A stretch of 64,000 bases of DNA. It comes from Takashimella koratensis. Lineage: Eukaryota > Basidiomycota > Tremellomycetes > Trichosporonales > Tetragoniomycetaceae. The translations under genes were made by a program, and so were the position numbers. Positions 10,754-22,712 of this stretch are shown piece after piece (positions within the stretch are counted from its first letter, which is position 1; each line of letters starts with the position of its first letter). Under the pieces are notes generated by a model. That model had not been told where the DNA came from, did no database searches, and worked only from the letters and a program-made list of their open reading frames with translations. The stretch covers positions 744,001 to 808,000 of the forward strand of contig BCKT01000013.1 of the NCBI GenBank assembly GCA_003116875.1, given 5' to 3'.

Positions 10754-13700
10754 ATGAGCTTCACCGAACTCGACCAGCAGGCCGTCAAGTAAGTCCATCT
10801 CATCCCCATCTCCATCTCCATCTCCATCTCCGCCCCGGCGATCCGTCCTCTCACTTAATCAACCACTCAAGCACTCTCCCCTATCCCACTATCATCTCCA
10901 TCACTGACAATCCCTCAGCACCATCCGTGTTCTTGCCGCCGATGTCGTCGCCAAGGTTTGTCCCCCCATCCTCTCCAAATCTCCAGACCCAAAAGATCAA
11001 AACAAATCTCTATCACATCATGCCACGTTTCTAACGCTCTTCCCTTGACAGTCCAATTCAGGTCACCCCGGTGCTCCCATGGTAAGTTCTCCCTCGCTTT
11101 AACTATCCCTCACCCACCGCCGACGCTTTCTCCTCTCGTGGACAAGTCTGACAACATTTCCAGGGCATGGCTCCCGTCGCCCACGTTCTTTTCTCGAGGT
11201 TCATGAACTTCAACTCCAAGAACGCCCTCTGGTACAACCGTGACCGTTTCGTTCTCTCCAACGGCCACGCGTGAGTTTCGCTAGACTGCACACCTTGCTT
11301 TCATACCCACTGACCTCCTCTGCAGTTGCGCCCTCCAATACATTCTTCTCCACCTCGCGGGCTACAAGGTCTCCATGGACGACCTCAAGAGCTTCCGTCA
11401 GATTGACTCGATCACCCCCGGTCACCCCGAGGTTGGCGTCACTGAAGGTATCGAGGTCACCACCGGTCCTCTCGGCCAGGGTAAGTCCATCCGATACCGA
11501 GATATAGCCGTCTGTCTAACACTGTCATACAGGTATTTCCAACGCCGTCGGTCTCGCCATCGCCCAGGCTCACATGGGTGCCACCTTCAACAAGGACGGC
11601 TTCTCTCTTGTTGACAACAAGACCTACGGTAAGCTTGCCCACTGAAGTGCAGATTATATACTGACAATTTAGTCTTCCTCGGTGACGGCTGTCTTCAGGA
11701 GGGTGTCGCCTCTGAAGCGTGCTCGCTCGCTGGTCACCTCCAGCTCGGCAACTTGATTGCCATCTACGACGACAACAGTGAGCTCACATCCAGCCAGTGA
11801 CATTCCGCATCTAACCATTTTGTGCAGAGATCACCATTGACGGTGACACCGCCGTCTCCTTCACTGAGGACGTTGAGGCTCGTTTCCGCTCGTACGGCTG
11901 GAACGTCCTCCACGTTGAGAACGGTGACTCGTGAGTTAAATGTGACAAAAATTACTGACGATTAGCGACCTCGAGGCCATCTACAACGCCATCAACCAGG
12001 CCAAGACCAGCTCGGACAAGCCCACCATCATCAACCTCAAGACCACCATTGGTTTCGGTTCGCTCAAGGCCGGTGGCCACGATGTCCACGGTGCTCGTGA
12101 GTCGTCTGTCTCTAATACAGCTCTTGGTCGGCCCGGCTAACCCTTCACCTCAGCCTTGAAGGCCGACGACATTGCTCAGCTCAAGACCAAGTTCGGTTTC
12201 AACCCGGAGGAGAAGTTCGCCGTTCCCCAGGCCGTTTACGACCTCTACGCCAAGGCTGCCGAGAAGGGTGCCAAGGCCGAGGCTGAGTGGACCGCTCTTT
12301 TCAAGTCTTACGCCGACAAGTACTCGGCTGAGGCTGCTGAGCTCCAGCGTCGTATTGACGGTCGTCTCCCCGACGGCTGGGAGCAGGCTCTCCCCACTTT
12401 CACCCCCGCCGACCCGGCGATTGCCTCCCGCAAGCTCTCCGAGACCATCATCAACAAGATCGCTGGTATCCTCCCCGAGTTCATCGGTGGCTCTGCCGAC
12501 CTTACCGGTTCCAACCTTACTCGCTGGAAGGGCGCTGAGGACTTCCAGCCCGCTTCGACTGGTCTCGGCTCTTACGCCGGCCGATACTTCCGATTCGGTG
12601 TCAGGGAGCACGGTATGGTTGCCATCTGCAACGGTCTTGCCGCCTACGGTGGTATCATCCCCTTCGGTGCCACTTTCCTCAACTTCGTCTCGTACGCCGC
12701 CGGTGCCGTTCGTCTCAGTGCCCTCTCGCACCTCCGTGTCCTCAACATCGCCACCCACGACTCCATCGGTCTCGGCGAGGACGGCCCCACCCACCAGCCG
12801 GGTATGTACATACTGATCGAAGTATAGTTCGATTGACTGATAACGTTTGTAGTCGAGACCGCTGCTTGGCTCCGTGCTGTCCCGAACCTTGCCTTCTGGA
12901 GGTGAGTAGACCTGCATTGATGTGTCAACTTTGCTGACCATGAGCAAGGCCCGCCGACGGTAACGAGGCAAGTCTCTTCAACTCTCGACGCTAGATCAAT
13001 CACTAACCAAAACAGACTTCCGCGAGCTACCTTGTCGCCCTCAAGTCTGCTCACACTCCGTCCGTCCTTGCCCTCTCTCGTCAGAACGTAAGTGGATTCA
13101 TTTCTATGCAAGTTTCATTGCTGACCAACATTTCAGCTTCCCCAATTGGAGGGCTCGAGCATCGAGAAGGCCGCCAAGGGTGGTTACGTTCTCGAGGAGG
13201 TTGAGAACGGTAGGTTACGAGCTATGAATGATTTGCCACATTGCTAATTTCTTTCAGCCGACGTGACCATTGTCTCGACCGGTTCCGAGGTGAGTTTCTA
13301 TGGGTTTTCTAGCTCAATCAGGACGATCACTGACTATTCCCAAGGTCGGCCTCTGTGTTGCCGCTGCTCAGCTCCTCAAGGCCAAGGGCCTCAAGGTCCG
13401 CCTTGTCTCCCTCCCGTGCTTCCAGGTCTTCGTACGTAATTTCTGCTTTGCTGTGTTCAGTTCTTGATCGCAGGCTCATTATATGTACAGGAGGCCCAGG
13501 ACAAAGCCTACAAGCTCAGCGTCCTTCCTTCGGGCGCCCCCATCATGTCGGTTGAGGCGTACTCCACTTTCGGCTGGGGCATGTACTCCCACGACCACCT
13601 CGGTCTCAAGGCCTGGGGTGCTTCGGGCCCCTTCGAGAAGGTTTACGCCAAGGCAAGTTGCTTCGTTGAGCAACCTTTGGGATCTCATGGCTGACAACAT

Positions 13701-13818
13701 ACAGTTCAACATCACCCCCGAGGGTATTGCTGAGCGCGCCGAGAAGGTCGCTACCTTCTACAAGAAGCGTGGTCAGCCCGTCTTCTCTCCTCTCATCTCG
13801 GCTCTCGACGACGAGTAG
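10754..13818 (+). CDS. TKL1: transketolase
   Basis: Thiamine-diphosphate enzyme that moves two-carbon units between sugar phosphates in the pentose phosphate pathway. Eighteen exons give 684 residues, the usual length: 10754-10788, 10919-10955, 11052-11081, 11164-11270, 11326-11480, 11533-11628, 11673-11777, 11828-11930, 11966-12096, 12154-12801, 12853-12901, 12949-12967, 13016-13087, 13137-13209, 13258-13289, 13345-13431, 13491-13652, 13705-13818. Visible motifs: [11 protein letters not shown] near residue 28, [18 protein letters not shown] (cofactor-binding GDG), FGGHDVHG-type segment read as [11 protein letters not shown], then [22 protein letters not shown] with the catalytic Glu, and [15 protein letters not shown]. 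Introns after exons 12 and 17 start with GC (GCAAGT) instead of GT. All phases close. The cluster of very short 5' exons is typical of highly expressed tremellomycete genes. Confidence 0.96.
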
Positions 13819-14144
13819 AGAACGATGCTTCTGTCGTAAATGTGCAAGAAGGATGCGATTCAGGTTATCTAGTTTTGTTGGCTAAACGTAGAAAGACTGC
13901 CTACCTAGCTTTCCATGCATAGTGACGTTTGCTGCTTGGCTTGATCGATGGTAACTCGGGTGAATAAGGTGGTGTGTCAAGAGAGAGCAGACGAATAGAT
14001 GCACTGAGAGTGGACCGACGCACGTGTCGGGGCCCAAAGAAAGGCTACCACCCTCTTTCTTCTCTTACCTCCGATGCTATTCACCCGTCATACTTCACAC
14101 GAGTGCTGGTCAGCAACAACAGACATTCTGCTATTCTCGACACC
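13819..14144. other. intergenic gap after transketolase
   Basis: About 325 bases holding the transketolase 3' UTR and the promoter of the phosphodiesterase gene. No feature beyond ordinary mixed sequence was seen. Confidence 0.5.
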
Positions 14145-14816
14145 ATGTCTCATGCCCTTACCGGTGCGTATGGCATCTGAAACGCTCTCGGGCACGCATG
14201 AGCGAGAACATCAAAGCTCGTACAAACGTCTTGCTAACTGTGCAATCCTACAGAACATGGCCTCTGGCTCGTCCCCTCGGCATCTCAGGCTGTTCATTAC
14301 CAGTCTCTGATTAACCGCCTGGCATCGAGCGAACCAACACAGTCGCCTCCTACTTTCCAGCCACATGTTACTCTCTTATATCCCGTTCCCGTCAATGGCA
14401 ACATTGACAGCGTAATCGAGACAGTCCGGGCCGTCATCGCCGATTTCCATCGACATCACCCTACCAACGGACCACAATTACAACTTCAACTCGCCGACGC
14501 AACGCATGGCGAGCAATTCTACCAGTCCGTCTTGGCTCCGGTCTTGCCTATCCCAGAGCAGCTGGTGACAGTCCGACGTCTCAGCATGGAGAAATTTGGT
14601 ATCACCGAGGAGAAGAAGCCTTACTTTCCCCATTTGAGCTTGTTCTACGGTGACTTGTCAAAGGAGAGGCGGATAGAGATTGCAGGGGATGCAAACTCGA
14701 CTGCGTTCCCTCAGGATCTCGAGATCGATGCGATCGCTGTTGTCGAACTGAAAGGGGAAGCACATGAGTGGAAAGTGATCACTAGGGTTCTATTTGCGGA
14801 AACTACTACTGCTTAG
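14145..14816 (+). CDS. 2',3'-cyclic nucleotide phosphodiesterase (2H family, CPD1-like)
   Basis: Two exons, 14145-14163 and 14254-14816, give 193 residues (MSHALTEHGLWLVPSASQ at the start). Two H-x-T/S motifs sit where the 2H phosphoesterase fold needs them: PHVTLLYPVP near residue 45 and PHLSLFYGDL near residue 140. The fold, length and the EHGLWLVP opening match yeast Cpd1p and plant CPDases, which open cyclic phosphates made late in tRNA splicing (ADP-ribose 1'',2''-cyclic phosphate). The second motif has Ser where Thr is common, which the family tolerates. The substrate is inferred from the family. Confidence 0.85.
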
Positions 14817-14890
14817 GAGAACGGGTGACAATACAGCAAAGATAGGCAAATATGCATTCAGATTTCTGCACCCCATCTTGATCTTTGGAT

Positions 14891-16340
14891 TTACTTGGCA
14901 GCGGCGAAGCTGACACCCTTCTGGATGTTCTTGGCGAGCCTAAGGGAAAGACATGTTAGCAGGTGATCGCGAGCCAGAAAGCAGGCGCGCCACACTTACT
15001 CGGGGAGAGCGGCCTTGAGAAGCTCCTCCTCCTCGGCGGAGAGAGAGCCGAGGGGGTTGATGGTCTTGACACCCTCGGGGCCGAGCTCGACGTTGGACGA
15101 GAAGAACTCGACACCCTCAGACTCGAAGAGGGGAGACTTGACAAAGGTCGGCTCGATGACGCCGGCCTCACCGTTGAGAGCACGGATGAGGGAGTTGGCG
15201 AAGCGGGCACCAGCTGTGAAGCGGTCAGAGGAGCTCCAACAAGCATAACGTGGTCACTCACCGAAGCCCATAGAGAGAGTAGCAGAGCCAGTGCCGGCCT
15301 TGGCCTGGACGACCTCTGTTCAGGGTCAGCCAATGAAGCTCAACGAATCTCTCCTTCGATCACTCACCGTCACCACCGAACTGAATGCGGTGAACAAGAG
15401 CCTTGTACTGTTCGCCCTTGACGTCCTTGCCCTGGGCGGTCTGGCTGAGGAGGGGGATGATGGTGACACCAGAGTGCCCACCAACAACGGTGACCTCGAT
15501 CTCCTTGGGGTCGACGTCCTTGATCTCACCGAGGAAGCGGGAGGCACGGACAACGTCAAGGGTGGTAACACCGAAGACACTGGGTTGATAAGAAATGAGT
15601 TTTCAAACGCTGAACGCACCGCTTGGGGTCGAAGACACCCTTCGACTTGTAGACCTCGGCGAAGATGGGGACGGTCGAGTTGACGGGGTTGGAGATGATG
15701 GCGATCATGGCCTTGGGGCAGTACTCGGCACAAGCCTCGGCAAGGGTCTGGACGATCGAAGCGTTGGTGTTCTGTAGGAGGAGAGGTTAATTTTTGGCAA
15801 AGTCGGCCGCACGGATCAAACGCACGAAAAGGTCGTCACGGCTAAATAGGGGAGAAGTTTGGTCAATCGTAGAGCATTTACATGCCAAGCTCAACTACTC
15901 ACGTCATACCGGGCTTGCGGGGGACACCGGCCGGGATGAGGACGATCTCGGCACCGGTCAAGGCAGCCTTGATGCTGTTTGCGATTGAAGTGAGGTGATG
16001 GATGCGAGTGTGGGGGAGAGTTGAAAAGTAGGGCCATGATCGTCAGCGTCGTGATTCATCAATCCCGATCTAGTTTGTCTTCTACTCACTCGTCCTTCTC
16101 AAAGCCCTTGACGGAGCTGTTGGTGTTAACGTGGCTGATGTCGGCAGCGACACCGGGGGCACCACGGACGTCGTAGAGGGAGAGGGAGGTGACGAGGGGG
16201 TCAGCCTTGAGGAGAAGGGACATGGGCTGTCCGATACCGCCTGCGGCACCGAGGACGGCGACCTTGCGCTCAGCCCTGGCGGAGGATGCGAAGCCACGGG
16301 CGAGGATGGAGGAGGAGCGGGCAGCGGCGTTGCGGAACAT
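14891..16340 (-). CDS. MDH1: mitochondrial malate dehydrogenase
   Basis: NAD-dependent oxidation of malate to oxaloacetate in the mitochondrial TCA cycle. Eight exons: 16340-16090, 15974-15903, 15841-15826, 15771-15620, 15579-15368, 15315-15262, 15213-15000 and 14939-14891, giving 339 residues. The first 24 residues are an Arg/Ser/Ala-rich targeting peptide ([20 protein letters not shown]). Next come the dinucleotide motif [69 protein letters not shown], and the catalytic His in [17 protein letters not shown]. Exon 3 has just 16 nt. The upstream region is shared with the divergent allantoinase gene. The C-terminus [14 protein letters not shown] has no peroxisomal signal. Confidence 0.95.
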
Positions 16341-16896
16341 GGTGAAGGGTGAGGACGGGGTGGTGGATGGGGAGGGGGGATGTTTTGGTGAAAGAGAGGA
16401 GGGAAGAGGCAGGTGAAAATGGGGTGGGGGGGCCGGGGGGAGGGGGAACCCAAAGGAAGGCGGGCGAAACGGAGCAAGGTGGACGTCGGTTCGATCGCGG
16501 GTCCGAAACGGGGAGGCGGGCCTATTAGGGGAGGCAGGGATTGTGCACGCCTATTTGTTAGTTCCGCCCCCCCCCCCCCCACGAGCCTATCCGCAGAGAC
16601 ATGGATTCCGACGAGGTCGGGACTAGTGATTATCTGGACCCTGACCTGACCCTGACCCTGACCCGAGTTTGGGCCGACCCCCGCGACCAGAGACCAGTGA
16701 CCAGAAAAAGATAGTCACTTCACGAGACACCTCCATCCTACCACTACTCTCCTCTCCTTACCACACCAGTCTACACCATCATCATCCACCAGCTGCTATC
16801 CTACCCGCGCAGGCACTCGACCCCCCAGGCTATCGCATCGGCGTCCCACAAAAGACAGTAAAGACAACAGCACTTGTCCCCAGCAACTCCTTAGCA
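16341..16896. other. divergent promoter region, MDH1 and allantoinase
   Basis: About 555 bases between two divergent genes. It contains a purine-rich leader of MDH1 (16350-16460), a run of fourteen C at 16567-16580, a short CTGACC-type tandem stretch around 16639-16662, and GATA-type motifs (TTATC near 16630, GATAG near 16708, CTATC near 16829) that could bind nitrogen-control GATA factors upstream of allantoinase. The regulatory reading is inference. Confidence 0.5.
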
Positions 16897-18556
16897 ATGA
16901 CCGGCGGCCCTTGGTCCGAGCGCGAGCTCGTCCTCATCGCAGATCAAGCCTTGCTGCCGGGCGAGCAGTCGCTTCAACCAGCTGTCGTCCGAGTCGACAC
17001 CATAACCGGCAAGATCATCGATATTCGCAGCAACACTGCAGAGCTCCCGGTGTCTATCTCGAGCCACGTTGTTCGTCTTGACAAAGGTCAGATTCTCCTG
17101 CCTGGCTTGATTGAGTAAGTCGCGTTGACCTCTTCCTGCGCCAGGACCTTGTCTCTCGTTCCTTTGTTCTCGGATCGATTTCTCGCTTGAAATAGTCTAA
17201 CCTTTCCCCAAAGCTGCCATGTTCATCTGAACCAGCCTGGTCGAACAGCTTGGGAAGGCTTCGAGACGGGCACCGCTGCGGCAGTTGGCGGTGGTGTCAC
17301 TACACTCATCGACATGCCACTCAACTCGATTCCGCCCACTACTACTGTAGCCAATTTGAACGTGAAGCGAGAAGAGGCGAAAAAAGTTGGCGTCCGGTGT
17401 GATGTAGGATTCTGGGGCGGTATTATTCCTGGGAATGAGGACGACTTGGTGCCGCTGCTACGCGAAGGAGTCAAGGGTTTCAAGTGCTTCTTAATCAACT
17501 CGGGCGTGGAGGTAAGTCTTGAGCCATAGCGGTTTTGGTTTGACTAGGATCCAAAGGAACTGACTTTCTCCAGGAGTTTCCCCATGTGGAAGAACATGAT
17601 TTAGAAATCGCGTGCGAACGTCTTCGTGTAAGTAACAAGGATATCTCGCAAAACAGACCGTGACTGACAGCTTTCAGGATACCAACGCGCTCATTCTTTT
17701 CCACGCCGAGCTGGAGACCCGCGCACACGAGCATCCCGATCAAATAGCCAGTGACGGCTCTTGCTACTCGTCTTTCTTAAATTCCCGTCCCGTCTCGCTC
17801 GAGTTGTCTGCGCTCCATCTCATCCTCGGATTCTGTCGGCGGTACCCCGGCTTGCGGTTCCACATTGTTCATCTGTCTGCCGCCGACGCCTTACCGGTTA
17901 TTCGCGAAGCTCGCGCGTCTGGAGTTGCGAATCTCACCGTCGAGACCTGTTTCCACTACTTGTGCTTGCGCGCCGAGGACATTCCGCCCAACGCAACTCA
18001 GTACAAATGCTGCCCACCCATTCGAGAAGAGGCGAATCGACAAAAGATCGTGCAGGCTGTTCTCGACGGAGACATTGATTTCGTTGTCTCCGACCACTCG
18101 CCTTGCACACCCGAGCTGAAGAAAGGAGACTTTATGAGCGCGTGGGGAGGAATCTCGGGCTTGGGTTTGGGCCTGACCTTGATGTGGACGGAAATAGGCA
18201 AATCCGCCGGGTTACACAAGATTGTCGATCTCTTGTCGACGCGCCAAGCAGCGCAGGTCGGGCTGGATAAGAGCAAAGGACGTTTGCAAGCTGGCTACGA
18301 CGCTGACTTTGTCGTCTTTGATCCTGAGGCGGAAATCGAGGTCACTAAAGTGAGTCATGAATCTTTCTCAGTTGTTTATGCTCCAAGCTGACGGGGTCTT
18401 TGCTTTGTACTGCAGGATGTGTTACGATTCAAAAACAAGGTCTCACCATACCTTGGCCGAAAGCTGCATGGCAAAGTCATGCAGACTTACGTCGGTGGTC
18501 GCTTGGCATTCGATGACAAAGCTGGGCTGGTCGACAACACTGCCGGGCTGGTGTGA
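16897..18556 (+). CDS. DAL1: allantoinase
   Basis: Metal-dependent amidohydrolase that opens allantoin to allantoate in purine breakdown. Five exons, 16897-17114, 17214-17511, 17574-17627, 17678-18349 and 18416-18556, give 460 residues, matching Dal1 (about 460). Signature segments: [27 protein letters not shown] with the metal His pair, [49 protein letters not shown] with the lysine that is carboxylated in the family, [48 protein letters not shown], and [17 protein letters not shown] with the metal Asp. The frame stays open upstream to an ATG at 16669, but the short N-terminus starting [10 protein letters not shown] at 16897 fits the family better. Confidence 0.95.
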
Positions 18557-19052
18557 TCTGGGATGATCTTTTCTCTCCTTGATCGCCGCCATCGTCAACT
18601 GTACATTGCATATCTCTGGATCTCGCTTGTTTGCTTGCATATTAGACTAATGATCCATGACTTCAATATCCTTTCATCTATATACATTTCGTGCATGCTA
18701 TAGACATTGTTGCATTGATTGGTGTCCTAAGATCCTCCTGCCTGCTGCTAATTAAACAGGTACAGAGACGCGAATCGCCCGACGCCCGACTCGACTCGAC
18801 CGATGGTTTACCCGTTGCGGCAGTAAGCGTCCCGACAACTTTTGCTTGGCTTCCTCGATCGCGATTGGCCCCGAAACATGACGACAGCTAGCAGAGCCAG
18901 GAGCAGCGCTGACGCCGGCGTGAGCCCGAAACGTGCGACAGTCCGGAACCGATCGTGCGATACATTGATCGTTGATTCGTAACATCAATCACTTTCTGCT
19001 CTTTATCTCTTCCGCGGGTAAATCCCAACAGCTCCCTCCTCCATCCGTCAGC
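18557..19052. other. intergenic gap
   Basis: About 500 bases between two plus-strand genes: allantoinase 3' UTR, then promoter and leader of the GT8 gene. No further gene, repeat or RNA was recognised. Confidence 0.5.
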
Positions 19053-20288
19053 ATGGTCGCCGCCCCGCGATCCGTCCCACCTCGCAAAGTATGGGCAACC
19101 CTCTTGACCAGGCCTAGTTACATGGCCGGTAAGTTGCAGCAGATCGCGCTGTTTCAATCATAGCTGGCTGCTTGCTTAACTTCACCCTTTAGGCGTTCTT
19201 GTCCTCTATAGGACATTGCAATCCGTGTCAGACTACCCTCTGATCGTCTTCGCGACTGAAACACTCGAGGAGGAATACCGACAGATCATTCGCAATGCCG
19301 GTCTCACCATCGTCGACGTGCCGGCTCTTCAACCGCCTGAGGGACGCGGGAAAAAGTTCGATCAGGCCTTTACTCGCTTCGCCGACACCTGGACCAAACT
19401 GCAGGTCTTCGGTCTGACAGACTATGAGCGAGTGATCTTGATCGATTCGGACATGGTCTTCCTGCGGTCGATGGATGAACTGTTTGATATGGAGCTACCT
19501 GGACCGGATTGGATCGCGGCGACTCCAGCATGTGTCTGCAACCCATTCAAAATCCCTCATTATCCAGCCGACTGGTGAGTAAGCATCCAGATTTCATCTG
19601 CTGACACCCCTCTAGGATACCCGAGAACTGCATGCATTCCAACCAAACTGTACCAGCGACGCTGTACTCGTACTCTATTCCTGTTCCCAATGGGCCACGG
19701 ACCAGTCACCTTCTCAACTCTGGCTTGGTGATCATCCAGCCTTCTACCGAGGTGATGAATCGATTTATCAAACACCTTGCAGAATCGCCATCCATCGCCG
19801 AGTCGTCGTTTCCAGACCAGGATGCGATTGCAGAGGTACTGCACGGGAAATGGCGGCCATTGCCATGGTGGACAAACGCTCTGAAAACATTGCGGGCGGT
19901 GCACACCGATCTCTGGAGCGATGATCAAGTCCGATTGATTCATTTCATGTGAGTTTTGATTGAACGATTTGTATCATGTCATGATCACTGACTTATAATC
20001 TCACCCCTCAGTCTGAGCAAGCCGTGGGACGAGCGGCCAAAACATCTAGGGCCAAGGCTCACTCAAGCGACAAAGCGCCCCGAACCATCCGTTGGTGTCG
20101 ACGGGCGACGAGCATTGCCAGTCTCCCTCGTGGATTTAGTTCCCAAAACCCCTGCGCAGACAAGCGTGACCGATTATGATGGAGTGCACGCTTGGTGGTG
20201 GGCTGTATACGAGGAGGTGCTGCTTGAGATGCAGGCTCAGGGTGAGGAAAGTGGATGGCGTCAAGTGGACGCGTGGGTGAAGTGGTAG
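19053..20288 (+). CDS. glycosyltransferase family 8 (glycogenin-like)
   Basis: Four exons, 19053-19128, 19193-19574, 19616-19948 and 20012-20288, give 355 residues. It has the GT8 layout: an N-terminal KVWATLLTRPSYMAGVLVLYRTL, then YPLIVFATETL, then TKLQVFGLTDYERVILIDSDMVFLRSMDELF with the DxD metal/nucleotide-sugar site (DSDM), then HLLNSGLVIIQPS and FPDQDAIAEVLHGKWRPLPWW, and IHFILSKPW near the C-terminal third. This matches glycogenin and galactinol-synthase-type fungal enzymes. There is no signal peptide or membrane segment, so it acts in the cytosol. The acceptor is unknown. No glycogenin self-glucosylation tyrosine could be assigned. Confidence 0.88.
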
Positions 20289-20424
20289 TGAGAGAGGAGG
20301 TCGGATATATCGCCTGGTACAGTTGTAGCATTCAATCCTGGTTGGGTTGGCGTTAGTGTATGCAATGCTGTCGACCATATGCGCGTCTGCTGTTGTTGCT
20401 GTCGCTGTCGCTGTTGCTGTCGCT

Positions 20425-20455
<31 letters not shown>

Positions 20456-20664
20456 GCATGCTCCCTTGGAGGCGGCGATGTCATCATCTATGGTGTGTGT
20501 GTGTGTTTCCCGATGCGGGGACCCCGCCCTGAATGAGGGCGAAACTTTTGCCCTAGCGTCGTCGTTGTCAAACACCACCCTTGTTCTCGCTCACCCACTC
20601 CTCCCTCCTCCCTCTCCTCCACCACTCACCCTCACCTACTTCACCCCTCTCACCCCGCTCCAAC
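20289..20664. other. intergenic gap with hexamer repeat
   Basis: About 375 bases between the GT8 gene and the PA2G4-like gene. It holds a GTCGCT/GTCGCC hexamer tract (20388-20454) and a CT-rich leader from about 20590 up to the ATG at 20665. Confidence 0.6.
20388..20454 (+). repeat. hexanucleotide microsatellite (GTCGCY)n
   Basis: About eleven imperfect copies of GTCGCT, GTTGCT and GTCGCC in a row, in the spacer downstream of the GT8 gene. It can be read as Ala/Val or Arg/Cys runs in various frames, which is why spurious low-complexity frames cross it. Confidence 0.92.
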
Positions 20665-22288
20665 ATGGCCTCCGAAGCCCCCATCGATCTCAAGAAGACC
20701 GTCCCCGTCCCCGAAAAGCCCGAGGAGAAGGGCCTCGGAAACGATGCGTAGGTATTGGCCGCTCCCGTCGAGTCGCGTGCGCTCCAACCCCACCTCTGAC
20801 AACATCTTGCTCTTTCACTATCCATATATACACATGCTGACTTGAACCCGTTATAGGTTGACCAAGTACACCACCGCCGGTCAGGCGCTTGGCGATGTCC
20901 TCAAAAAGTTCATCCCCGAGGTCACCGCCGGCAAGAAGGTTCTCGACTTGTGCATCCTGTAAGTTTATCGTTTCGGTATTGATCCGCTCGCCAGTGCATT
21001 GACCGCCTGCTTCCCTCAATAAGCGGTGACAAGCTTGTCGCCGACACTGTTTCTCCCCTCTGGAACAAGGCCAAGAACGGTGTCAAAGTCGCCAAAGGTG
21101 AGAATAGCGCACTGAATTCCTTTGTTGATCAACCAGGCTCTGCTTTCCCCACTTGTTTGTCGGTCAACAATGTCGTTTCTCACGTCTCTCCTCTGCCTTC
21201 CGACCCCGAGATCGTTTTGAAAGATGGTGACGTCGTCAAGATCATGGTCGGCGTTCAGCTCGACGGCTACGCTGTCACCCACGCCGAGACCATCCACTTG
21301 TCGTCCAAGACTGAGGGGGCCGCCGCCGATGTCATCAAGGCGGCTTACGAGGCTGCCCAGGTCGCGATGAGGACCCTCAAAGTCGGTGCGAAGAACTGGG
21401 AAGTGACCGAGGCTGTTGAGAAGGTCGCCAAGGACTTTGGCTGCAGTGGTGTTGAGGGCATGCTCAGCTGCCAGCACTTGCAAAACGTTACGGACGGCAA
21501 GAAGCGCATTATTCTAAACCCCACGCCCGACCTCAAGCGCGACCACGAGACCTGCACTTTCGAGGAGGGTGAGGTGTACGGTGTTGACATTCTCATTGTC
21601 ACCGGCACTGAAGCAAAGGTGAGAAGCAACATGTGACCCATCCGACACCCATCAAACAGAAATTGACTGTACTTTGCGCATATCCAGGCCAAGTCGGACG
21701 AGTCGCGCACTTCGGTTTACAAGCGGGCATCCGACGTCAACTACCAGTTGAAGATGAAGACTTCCCGTGCCACCTTTTCTGAGATCCAGAAGAAGGCGGG
21801 AGCCTTCCCTTTCACTTTGCGCGCGCTGGATGACGAGAAGCGTGCCCGGATGGGTGTCCAGGAGGCTGTCCAGCACGGTAAGCAGCATTGAAGAAATGTG
21901 GGAGATTACTAATATCAATGGCAATACTCAGGACTGCTCAAGCCGTACGACATTGTGCAGACTGCGTCTGGTTCCTTGGTTGCCGAATTCTTCTTCACAA
22001 GTACGATTCGATCCTGTGGCCACTGCTGACAAAACAGTTGCATTGCTCCCGGCTGGTCCTCTCCTTCTTTCGCCCACCCCAGTTTGGTACAGCGAGTAAG
22101 TCTTTTGCGACGAGAGAGTAACGTCTATCAAGATTGACTGACGATTTTGGAATAGTGACAAAGTCTCGGCTTCAACCAAGTCGATTCAGGATGAGGCATT
22201 GAAGACTTTGATCGCCCAGCCCCTGCGTGCGCCCAAAAAGAAGAAGGCCAAGGCGGCTGCTGAGGGTGAAGTCGAGGCTGCGGCCTGA
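20665..22288 (+). CDS. PA2G4/EBP1-like protein (inactive M24 peptidase fold)
   Basis: Eight exons, 20665-20747, 20857-20958, 21024-21097, 21137-21618, 21688-21877, 21932-22000, 22038-22095 and 22156-22288, give 396 residues, the usual length for proliferation-associated 2G4. Landmarks: LTKYTTAGQALGDVLK, VLDLCILGDKLV, then AFPTCLSVNNVVSHVSPLPSD, LKDGDVVKIMVGVQLDGY, GVEGMLSCQHL, LNPTPDLKRDHETCTFEEGEVY, FPFTLRALDDEKRARMGVQE, GLLKPYDIV, and a Lys-rich tail (PKKKKAKAAAEG). The fold is that of methionine aminopeptidase, but the family has lost the metal ligands and instead binds ribosomes and RNA near the peptide exit. A fungal relative is S. pombe Cdb4. The role is inferred from the family. Confidence 0.93.
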
Positions 22289-22712
22289 TTTCTGGCCCGA
22301 GCCGAGAAGAAGGACGCAAGATGGAAGTGAAAGTTGCACTAGGAAGTAAATAAAAAAGGAAAGCCGTAGTACCGTGGAAGTCAGCGGAGAGAAGCAAGCA
22401 AGCAGTGAGAGAGACAGTGATCCGATCCACTTGCAATCCAATGCATGTCACAGTTCTCAGCACGACAGTTCCCAGCACGGATCGAGGGTGAAGAGTGAGA
22501 TGTGTGGGCTGTATTCAACGGTGATTGAGATGGGGAGTCTAGGCCGGTACCGAGTACATGGATCCTGCGCCACTGCAGTGCACGTTTCTGACGTTGGTAG
22601 GTTAGGTGCCGGCACTGGTACCACGTCACCTATCTTTTACCCACTTGACACTTTGTCTCTTCATCGTCATCCACCACTGCGATCATATCTCTTCTCAGAT
22701 CAACCATTCATC
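22289..22712. other. intergenic gap
   Basis: About 425 bases between plus-strand genes, 3' UTR plus promoter. No gene, RNA or repeat was recognised. The last 60 bases before the ATG at 22713 are CT-rich. Confidence 0.5.

Noticed and set aside
12150..12971. 273-codon open frame antisense to transketolase
   Set aside because: Shadow of a highly biased coding strand. The sense frame is a certain transketolase, and the antisense text shows no family features.
16635..16665. Telomere-like CTGACC repeats
   Set aside because: The unit is CTGACC rather than a CCCTAA-type telomere repeat, and only about four imperfect copies lie inside a gene-dense region.
20379..20840. Cys/Arg-rich frame through the GTCGCY repeat
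   Set aside because: Artefact of the hexamer microsatellite, and it overlaps the first exon and intron of the PA2G4-like gene in another frame.
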